A DNA stretch of 7,459 bases from Trueperaceae bacterium (GTDB lineage Bacteria; Deinococcota; Deinococci; Deinococcales; Trueperaceae): the NCBI GenBank assembly GCA_007121175.1, contig SKMG01000213.1, positions 1 through 7,459 on the forward strand, written 5' to 3'. The notes below the pieces were generated by a model. The model made no database searches. It saw only the letters and a list, made by a program, of their open reading frames with translations, and had not been told where the DNA came from. Position numbers and translations under genes: made by a program. Shown in pieces: positions 1 through 5,052 of the stretch (within the stretch, counting starts at the first letter, position 1; each line of letters begins with the position of its first letter).

Positions 1-10
1 CGGACGCCCT

Positions 11-16
11 ACCTCC
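11..16 (-). promoter_or_regulatory. Candidate ribosome binding site for a gene beyond the left edge
   Basis: On the minus strand this reads GGAGGT, a strong Shine-Dalgarno match, 34 bases downstream of the stop codon of the 105-residue membrane-protein gene. Ten bases follow it before the window ends and none of them forms an ATG, GTG or TTG at a normal distance. The start it would serve therefore lies just outside. It suggests that the minus-strand gene series continues leftwards, perhaps in the same transcript. The rest of positions 1-50 holds nothing else I can support. Confidence 0.35.
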
Positions 17-50
17 GAGGCGGCCACCGGCTCACTGCGCCGAGCCCGCG

Positions 51-368
51 TCAGCGCAGCGACAGCGCCACCAACACGACCAGCACCGCGCCGTAACCGG
101 CCCGCAGCACGTGGCGAAGGGGTACCACCCGGCCCAGCATCAGTCGCGCGTTGACCAGCGAGGTGACCGAAGCGGTCAGCGCCCCCACCAGCGTCAGCGG
201 CAGCGCCACCGGTCGGCCGAACGCCACGGCGACCGCGGCGATGGTGAGGGCCACGGCCGCGGCCATGAACCACAGGGCGACGGCGCGGCGGCGGTTGAGG
301 ACGGCCCAGGCACCGAAGGCGTTGACGAGCGCGTACCCGGCCACCAGGAGCACGCTCAAGCCGGTCAT
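51..368 (-). CDS. Small four-helix integral membrane protein, function unknown
   Basis: The product has 105 residues and is almost entirely hydrophobic. Probable membrane segments lie at about residues 4-24, 29-50, 53-75 and 86-104, separated by short basic loops (RRR at 26-28, R79 and R85 further on). There is no signal-peptide cleavage site, conserved catalytic motif or cysteine. I do not recognise the family. Its ATG overlaps the stop codon of the upstream gene (ATGA, positions 365-368). No Shine-Dalgarno sequence is visible because the bases before the start are a run of C, so translation probably depends on re-initiation by ribosomes finishing the upstream gene. This coupling suggests the two products are made in fixed proportion and may act together, for example with this protein as a membrane anchor. 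Base composition matches its neighbours. That the frame is real is fairly certain from the coupling and the clean hydrophobic pattern; its role is open. Confidence 0.75.
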   Translation of the reverse strand: MTGLSVLLVAGYALVNAFGAWAVLNRRRAVALWFMAAAVALTIAAVAVAFGRPVALPLTLVGALTASVTSLVNARLMLGRVVPLRHVLRAGYGAVLVVLVALSLR

Positions 369-1231
369 GGGGGGGCGGCGGCGTCGTCCGGTGGCAGCGT
401 GGCGCGCAGCAATGCCTCGAGGTCGAGCGCTTCGGAGAGCGGCAGCAGCTCGAGGCGACTACCGGCCAGCTCGGCCGCGCGCCGCGCCAACCAGCCTTCC
501 GCGGAGCTCGAAGGATCCAGGACCAGGCGTACGGCGTCGACCTCGGCGCGCCGGGCGAAGCGCCGAACGGCGCCGAGCGCCTCCGCGTCCGAGTCCACCA
601 GGTCAGAGCGCCAGCGCCAGCCCTCCGAGCGCAACTCGGCGGGGTCGACGAAGGGCTGCCCACCCAAGTGCTCGCCCGGGCGCTCGAGGGCAGCGGCGAT
701 GCCTGGCGCGCACCACCACGGTGCCCCGGCTAGTGCCACCCGGCGCACGCCGGCACGGGTCGCGGGCACCGCCTTGGGGCGCGGCGGCCTGAGCGCGCTC
801 ACCCGATGTTGCTCCCAGGCGCGCCGTACCCGGCCGGCGTCGCGCTGGATACGCGTCAGCAAGGCCATCGCCATCGGCTCGACCGCCGGTCCCGTCTGGG
901 CCGGAACGCCCACGATCGGCGGGGCGCCCGGTTCGGCCCGGGCGAGCATGGTCGGCAGGTCGACGACCCAGGGGTCCTGGCCGGCGCCGGGCCCCTCGCT
1001 GCGCTCGAGCAGCAGTTGCGGCGCCAGCACCAGATCGACGTCGGGCAGCGCCCGCAGCGTCGCGCGAGCGAGCAGCGGCAGCAGCCCCTGGTCGGGCGCG
1101 AGCCGCTCGGCGGCCCCCAGCACCGCCTCGGCGCCGGGCAGCATGACCTCTGCGCCGAGGGCGCGAAGCAGGTCGGTCCAGAGGGCGCCGTAGCGTTCGA
1201 ACGAGAATGGGGTGACGAGGCCGACGCGCAC
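365..1231 (-). CDS. Conserved-looking soluble protein, possibly a cysteine-poor DUF2229/HgdB-like fold
   Basis: I chose the GTG at 1231 (288 residues). A frame-compatible GTG at 1249 would add six residues, but a -10-like box (1240-1245) lies inside that extension and no Shine-Dalgarno sequence serves either start. The opening RVGLVTPFSFERYG, then LWTDLLRALGAEV, is laid out like the start of DUF2229 proteins (relatives of acyl-CoA dehydratase activase and 2-hydroxyacyl-CoA dehydratase), which begin with a VGIPRAL-type strand, an aromatic stretch and then FF-ELG-VVVS. A second Rossmann-like start appears near residues 163-174 (RRVALAGAPWWC), where those families have a GHPYN-type motif. The family's cysteines, including those that bind an iron-sulfur cluster in the dehydratases, are absent: only C174 remains. 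If related, it is unlikely to bind such a cluster. No signal peptide or membrane segment is seen. It is coupled to the membrane protein downstream. The family link is from memory of motifs and is weak. Confidence 0.7.
   Translation of the reverse strand: MRVGLVTPFSFERYGALWTDLLRALGAEVMLPGAEAVLGAAERLAPDQGLLPLLARATLRALPDVDLVLAPQLLLERSEGPGAGQDPWVVDLPTMLARAEPGAPPIVGVPAQTGPAVEPMAMALLTRIQRDAGRVRRAWEQHRVSALRPPRPKAVPATRAGVRRVALAGAPWWCAPGIAAALERPGEHLGGQPFVDPAELRSEGWRWRSDLVDSDAEALGAVRRFARRAEVDAVRLVLDPSSSAEGWLARRAAELAGSRLELLPLSEALDLEALLRATLPPDDAAAPP
369..375 (-). repeat. Homopolymer C7 tract at a gene junction
   Basis: Seven consecutive C on the coding (minus) strand form the last two proline codons of the upstream gene and directly precede the overlapping ATG of the membrane-protein gene. 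Adding one C, or slipping back one base during translation (the tract reads C CCC CCA in the upstream frame), would place both genes in one frame and bypass the TGA. Confidence 0.8.
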
Positions 1232-1239
1232 GGGCTGAC

Positions 1240-1248
1240 AGTGTAGCA
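1240..1248 (-). promoter_or_regulatory. Extended -10 promoter, probably leaderless, for the 288-residue protein gene
   Basis: The minus strand reads TGCTACACT: an extended -10 element (TG-n-TANNNT), with the hexamer TACACT at 1245-1240. The GTG at 1231 follows after 8 bases, so transcription would start within one or two bases of the start codon. I see no -35 hexamer 17 bases upstream, which extended -10 promoters can lack. The same nine bases occur before the GT2 gene at 3667-3675. The box falls in the short gap after the helicase stop codon (1274-1276), so this gene pair may be transcribed separately from the helicase. Confidence 0.45.
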
Positions 1249-1273
1249 CCCGCCTCCCGGCCCCAGGCGAGCC

Positions 1274-3619
1274 CTAGGCGCGCGCCCGTCGCGCTGCCGG
1301 GAACGGACGCTGCGCGCGCGACCACGCTGAGAAAGCCGCCCCGAGCTCGCGCGCGGCGCGCTTGTCGAGGAACTGGTTGCCGTTGCCGCACTTGGGCGAC
1401 AGCACGCAGCGCGGACAGCCGCGCTCGCACGGGCAGTGACCCAGCAGCTCCAGGGCGGCGGCGAGCCAGGCGTCGAACACCGCCGCCCCCGCCCGGGCGT
1501 AGCCGACGCCGCCGGGGTGGCCGTCGTAGACGAACACGACTGCGCGGCCCTCGAGCGGATGGTTCGGGTAGGAGACGCCGCCGATGTCCGCTCGCTCGCA
1601 GAGTACGAAGGCCGGCAGCAGGCCGATGAGGGTGTGCTCGAGGGCGTGCATCGCGGCGGCCAGGCTGCCCGCCGGCGGGGAGCCGGCCACCGCGTCGAGC
1701 TCGAACCACAGCGCCTGGGTATCGAAGGCGACCTCGGGCAGATCGAGCGCCCTCTCATCGAGCACGCCGCGCTGGCGGAAGCGCCGGCGCACGTAGCCGG
1801 TCACGACCGTCCGCACTCGCACGCGACCGACCTGCACACCGGGCGGTGGCGAGCGCAGCGCCGCGGCATCGTCGGGCTCGCCGGGTCGACGGCCCTCCGG
1901 CCACCGCTCCAGCACCTCGACGTCGGTCTCGCTGCGCGCCTGCGTGTAGTAGTCCTCGATGTGCGGCAGCAGCACGGCCTCGCCGCGCTCCAGGTCGAGC
2001 CGCGCCGACAGGTAGGAGTCGCCCTGGTGCAGGTAGACCGCGCCTGGATGCAGCTCCCGCAGCGCATCGGCGCCGTCTACCAGCCCCAGCGTGCGTCCGT
2101 CGGCGTCGCGCAGCCGCACCCGGCCGGGTCCTAAGCCCCCACGCACGCGCAGCGCGCGGTGCGGATACCGCCGCGAGCTCGCGAAGCGCTCCTCACCGTC
2201 GGCGCTCGTCGCTGGCAGGCGCGTCAGACCCGGCACACGTGCGAGATCGACCCATGGCGCCACTAGCGCCTCGCGCTGCGCCAGCGGCCGCTCGGCGGCG
2301 GCGCAGCGGAGGTGCGGTGGGTGGAGCTCGTCGTTCCACGGGTCGGCGATGGCGTCCTCGGGCTCGCCGTCGAGCAGCCGCTCGGGGTGCAGCAGGTAGT
2401 ACTCGTCGAGCGGATCCGGTCCCGGTATCCAGACCGTCAGGCTCCGCGACCCGCCTCGCCCGGCGCGGCCGGAACGCTGCCAGAAGGCCGCCTGTGAGCC
2501 CGGGTAGCCGACCAGCACCACCGCGTCCACGCCGCCGACGTCGACGCCGAGCTCGAGCGCGCTGGTGGCCACCAACAAGCGCGCGTCGCCGTCGCGGAAG
2601 GCCGCCGCGATCCGATCGCGGTCTTCGGGCAGGTAGCCGCCGCGATAGCTCAGGATGGCCGATTGCAGCGGCGGCGGCGCGAACTGCACCGCATAACGCC
2701 GCACCAGTTCGGCGCCCCGACGGGTGTTGCTGAACACCAGCGTCTTCACGCCTTCGCGCGCGAGCGCCACGCCGAGCTCCGCCGCCTCGACCGCGGCGCT
2801 GCGGCGCCGTCCCGGCTCTCCGGGCAGGTCTGCCGGACGCCATAGCACGACCTCGCGCGGCCCACGCGGCGCGTCGTCCTCGGTGACCGCCACGGCCGGG
2901 CGACCGGTCAGCCTCTCCAGATGTTCCGCCGGGTTGCCGATCGTCGCCGAGGCGGCCACCACCGTCGGCTCGGCGCCGTGCAGCGCCGCGAGCCGCAGGG
3001 CCCGCCGCAGCACGTTCGCGACGTGCACGCCGAGCACACCGCGGTACGCGTGCAGCTCGTCGACGACCAGCCAGCGCAGGCCCGCGAGGAAGCCGTGCCA
3101 GGCGTGATGGAAAGGCAGCAGCCCGTAGTGCAGCATGTCGGGGTTGGTGATGATCACCCGGCCCCTCTCGCGTGCCGCGCGGCGCTCGGACTGGGGCGTG
3201 TCGCCGTCGTACCGGAGAATCGCCGCCGCGTCGAGGCCGAGCGCGCCGGCGGCGGCTCGCCAGTGTCCCTCCTGATCGGCCGCCAACGCCTTGGTGGGCA
3301 TCACCGCCAGTGTGGTGCCGCCTGCGGCCAGCGCCAGCAGCGCCGGGAGCTGGTACACCAGCGACTTGCCAGAGGCGGTGCCGGTCGCGAGCACCACGTC
3401 GAGGCCGGCGCCGAGCTGCCGCAAGGCCAGCGCCTGGTGGCCGTAGGCGCGCACCCCCAGCTGCGCCAGGGCGGCGTCCCACGGCTCTCCGGCGGGCTCG
3501 TAACGGCCGCGCCGCGGCGGCAGGAAGGCATGGGCCCGCACCTGCTCGTGACCCTTACCGACGCCGGCGAGCCAGGCGTGGAAGGAGCCGCCTGCCAGCA
3601 GCGCGCCCTCGTTGCTCAC
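1274..3619 (-). CDS. mrfA: DEVH-type DNA helicase with C-terminal DUF1998 zinc domain (MrfA/YprA/Hrq1-like)
   Basis: This 781-residue superfamily 2 helicase should unwind DNA 3'-5' using ATP. Visible helicase motifs are Walker A ATGTASGKS (78-86), Ia PTKALA (108-113), TNPDMLH (158-164), the II box DELH (187-190), SAT (224-226), an ATSALELGVD stretch (351-360) and motif VI QRSGRAGR (381-388). The C-terminal DUF1998-type region (about 655-745) has DIGGVSYP (678-685), a YDGHPGGVGY block (698-707) and a zinc-type cysteine set C731, C735, C738 and C744 (C-x3-C-x2-C-x5-C), plus C729. This is the layout of Bacillus subtilis MrfA (mitomycin repair factor A; about 750 residues) and of the Hrq1/RecQ4-related group, which process DNA cross-links. 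The MrfB exonuclease that accompanies MrfA in Bacillus is not adjacent here. The start is GTG with no Shine-Dalgarno sequence but with a TATCCT box 5 bases upstream. The family is certain; the exact repair role is inferred. Confidence 0.95.
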   Translation of the reverse strand: MSNEGALLAGGSFHAWLAGVGKGHEQVRAHAFLPPRRGRYEPAGEPWDAALAQLGVRAYGHQALALRQLGAGLDVVLATGTASGKSLVYQLPALLALAAGGTTLAVMPTKALAADQEGHWRAAAGALGLDAAAILRYDGDTPQSERRAARERGRVIITNPDMLHYGLLPFHHAWHGFLAGLRWLVVDELHAYRGVLGVHVANVLRRALRLAALHGAEPTVVAASATIGNPAEHLERLTGRPAVAVTEDDAPRGPREVVLWRPADLPGEPGRRRSAAVEAAELGVALAREGVKTLVFSNTRRGAELVRRYAVQFAPPPLQSAILSYRGGYLPEDRDRIAAAFRDGDARLLVATSALELGVDVGGVDAVVLVGYPGSQAAFWQRSGRAGRGGSRSLTVWIPGPDPLDEYYLLHPERLLDGEPEDAIADPWNDELHPPHLRCAAAERPLAQREALVAPWVDLARVPGLTRLPATSADGEERFASSRRYPHRALRVRGGLGPGRVRLRDADGRTLGLVDGADALRELHPGAVYLHQGDSYLSARLDLERGEAVLLPHIEDYYTQARSETDVEVLERWPEGRRPGEPDDAAALRSPPPGVQVGRVRVRTVVTGYVRRRFRQRGVLDERALDLPEVAFDTQALWFELDAVAGSPPAGSLAAAMHALEHTLIGLLPAFVLCERADIGGVSYPNHPLEGRAVVFVYDGHPGGVGYARAGAAVFDAWLAAALELLGHCPCERGCPRCVLSPKCGNGNQFLDKRAARELGAAFSAWSRAQRPFPAARRARA
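2128..2136 (-). repeat. GCTTAGGAC motif, copy 1 (in the helicase gene)
   Basis: The minus (coding) strand reads GCTTAGGAC, contributing the TTA and GGA codons of L496-G497 in the helicase. It is flanked by GGG and CCC. It matches two further copies in the glycosyltransferase genes in both sequence and reading frame, and the window has no other TTA codons. Confidence 0.7.
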
Positions 3620-3624
3620 GCTCG

Positions 3625-3630
3625 AGGATA
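3625..3630 (-). promoter_or_regulatory. -10 box for the helicase gene, probably leaderless
   Basis: The minus strand reads TATCCT, a good TANNNT -10 hexamer, 5 bases before the GTG at 3619. There is no Shine-Dalgarno sequence, so the transcript is probably leaderless. No -35 consensus is visible at the expected place (about 3648-3653), which coincides with the -35 region of the divergent GT2 promoter. Confidence 0.4.
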
Positions 3631-3666
3631 GCCCGTCGCGCCCACTGCAGCGGTCGCCGCGCGCCC

Positions 3667-3675
3667 TGCTACACT
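3667..3675 (+). promoter_or_regulatory. Extended -10 promoter, probably leaderless, for the glycosyltransferase pair
   Basis: The sequence TGCTACACT is an extended -10 element with hexamer TACACT at 3670-3675, 9 bases before the ATG at 3685. No Shine-Dalgarno sequence lies between them. It is identical over nine bases to the box before the gene at 1231. The matching -35 position (about 3647-3652) overlaps a CTGCAG palindrome (3645-3650) rather than a consensus hexamer. Confidence 0.45.
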
Positions 3676-3684
3676 CGCTCGCGC

Positions 3685-4971
3685 ATGCCGCTCTTGGCCC
3701 TGGTCACGCTGCTCCTCGCGCTCGGCTACGCCGTCGTCGCCGCAGTGCTGGTGCTGACGCTGCGGCGTCCGGAGCCGTGGGCGGAACCGCTAGCGGCCGC
3801 GCCGCACGAGTGGCCCGACGTCGACGTGGTGGTGCCGGCCCGCGACGAGGCCGACACGCTGCCCGCTACGCTGGCGTCGCTGGCGGCGCAGGACTATCCC
3901 GGACGGTTGCGCTTCCTCGTCGTCGACGATCGCTCGCAGGACGACACCGCTCGGCTGGTCCAGCGCGCGGCGGCGTCCGACCAGCGCTTCGAACTGGTGC
4001 GCGTCGAGACGCCCTCGCGACGCCTCGCGCCCAAGGTGAACGCCGTGAGCCACGGGATCGCGGCGGGATCGGCCCCCTGGATCGTCACCACCGACGCCGA
4101 CTGCCTGCACCCGCGCGGCTGGCTGCGGGCGCTCGTCGCCGCCGGCGAATCCCACGTGATGGTGACCGGCTACGTCGAGACCGCCCGGCCAGGTGAGGCG
4201 CGCGGGCTGTTCCGGAAGGTGGAGGCGCTGGACTGGATCTCGCTGATGTTGACCAACCGCGCCCTGGTGCGGCTCGGAGCCAGCGTCGCGAGCGCCGCCA
4301 GCAACCAGGCCTACCGGCGCAGCGCCTTCGACGCGCTCGGCGGCTTCGGCGTCGCCGGACGTGCCCCCTCGGGTGACGAGGACCTGCTCACGCAACGCCT
4401 CGGCGCGCTACCGGGTGCCGGCGTCGCGTACACCGACGCCGAGGATGCACGCGTGCTGACCGCCTCGGCTGGTTCGTGGGGCGGGTTCCTGGCGCAGCGC
4501 CGGCGCTGGGTCTCGCGCTACCACCACCCGCAGCACTACCACCCGGGCTTCCTGGCCGGGATCGTGCTGCTCGGCGCCCACAGCGTCTGCCTGAGCGTGT
4601 CGACGCTCGCCGTCCCCTGGTGGCCCGAGAGCCTGCCATGGCTGCTCGGGTCGTGGGGCCTGGTGCTGGCCGTGGTGCTGAGCGGCATGCACCTAGGCCT
4701 CTCGCGCTTAGGACGCGATGACCTCAGGGGCTGGCCGGTCCTCGCGTGGGCCCTGCTCCACCCGTTGCTGATCGCGACGGCGGTGATCTGGTCGGTGGTG
4801 CGGCCCGGTTCGTGGCACGCCGGAGCCGACGACTACCGGGGTCGCGCCTGGCGCGCCTGGGTGCGGCGCGCATTGCGGCGCGCGCGTCGCCGCTCGCTCG
4901 GACGGTCGCGCGTGGGCGCGCGGCGACAACGAAGGCCGCAACGCACCGAGGCTCGAAACGTGCGGTGGTAG
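3685..4971 (+). CDS. Membrane-anchored family 2 glycosyltransferase
   Basis: This 428-residue enzyme should transfer a sugar from a nucleotide sugar to a membrane acceptor at the cytoplasmic face. It has an N-terminal anchor (about 3-26), then the GT-A domain: VDVVVPARDE (46-55), VVDDRSQDDT (79-88), the metal-binding DAD (137-139), the catalytic-site DED (231-233) and QRRRW (271-275, the Q-x2-RW type motif). Three membrane segments follow at about 288-310, 317-337 and 350-373, with a YRGRAW end like the W-x-G-R motif of related enzymes. This layout resembles carotenoid glycosyltransferases (CrtQ/CruC type) and other lipid-acceptor GT2 enzymes. I chose the ATG at 3685 because the anchor starts at once and a -10 box lies just upstream. 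The last 44 residues contain 19 arginines, an unusual basic tail. The gene leads a two-gene unit with the GT4 gene. Sugar and acceptor cannot be read from the sequence. Confidence 0.93.
   Translation: MPLLALVTLLLALGYAVVAAVLVLTLRRPEPWAEPLAAAPHEWPDVDVVVPARDEADTLPATLASLAAQDYPGRLRFLVVDDRSQDDTARLVQRAAASDQRFELVRVETPSRRLAPKVNAVSHGIAAGSAPWIVTTDADCLHPRGWLRALVAAGESHVMVTGYVETARPGEARGLFRKVEALDWISLMLTNRALVRLGASVASAASNQAYRRSAFDALGGFGVAGRAPSGDEDLLTQRLGALPGAGVAYTDAEDARVLTASAGSWGGFLAQRRRWVSRYHHPQHYHPGFLAGIVLLGAHSVCLSVSTLAVPWWPESLPWLLGSWGLVLAVVLSGMHLGLSRLGRDDLRGWPVLAWALLHPLLIATAVIWSVVRPGSWHAGADDYRGRAWRAWVRRALRRARRRSLGRSRVGARRQRRPQRTEARNVRW
4703..4718 (+). repeat. 16-base repeat with GCTTAGGAC core, copy 2 (in the GT2 gene)
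   Basis: CGCGCTTAGGACGCGA is identical to positions 5273-5288 in the next gene. Its core, 4706-4714, supplies the TTA and GGA codons of L342-G343, in a short basic loop between two membrane segments (RLGRDD). The two enzymes belong to unrelated fold classes, so homology does not explain the match. Confidence 0.75.
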
Positions 4972-5001
4972 CGTGGTGGTGGGCAGGGCGACGCTACCGC
5001 C
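4964..5001 (+). promoter_or_regulatory. Stem-loop enclosing the GT2 stop codon
   Basis: Positions 4964-4974 pair with 4991-5001 over 11 base pairs, with one T-G wobble (4966/4999), leaving a G-rich 16-base loop. The amber stop (4969-4971) lies in the 5' arm. An alternative 7-bp stem (4999-5005 with 5019-5025) shares three bases with it, so the two stems exclude each other. There is no T-run, so it is not a standard intrinsic terminator. It could slow ribosomes or polymerase between the two glycosyltransferase genes, protect an mRNA end, or be chance in GC-rich DNA. Confidence 0.4.
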
Positions 5002-5052
5002 CGCCGCCCGGACGAGGAGGCGGGCAGCGCCGTTGCTCTGCCCGAGCCGCCC

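Noticed and set aside
111..1193. A 360-codon open frame on the plus strand opposite the first two genes
   Set aside because: The translation is low-complexity Ser/Arg/Ala and the minus-strand genes explain the region better (hydrophobic pattern, ATGA coupling).
1195..1202. GTTCGAAC, resembling a tRNA T-loop or an inverted-repeat operator
   Set aside because: No acceptor, anticodon or D arm can be drawn around it, and it encodes part of the FERYG motif of the 288-residue protein; an eight-base palindrome alone is not enough to call an operator.
3172..3684. Upstream extension of the GT2 frame
   Set aside because: The frame is open by chance over the antisense of the helicase N-terminus; the product would be Arg/Pro-rich, and the membrane anchor and -10 box both fix the start at 3685.
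4975..4988. Possible two-tier G-quadruplex in the loop of the stem at the GT2 stop
   Set aside because: The G runs are only two to three bases long and such runs are common in DNA of this composition.
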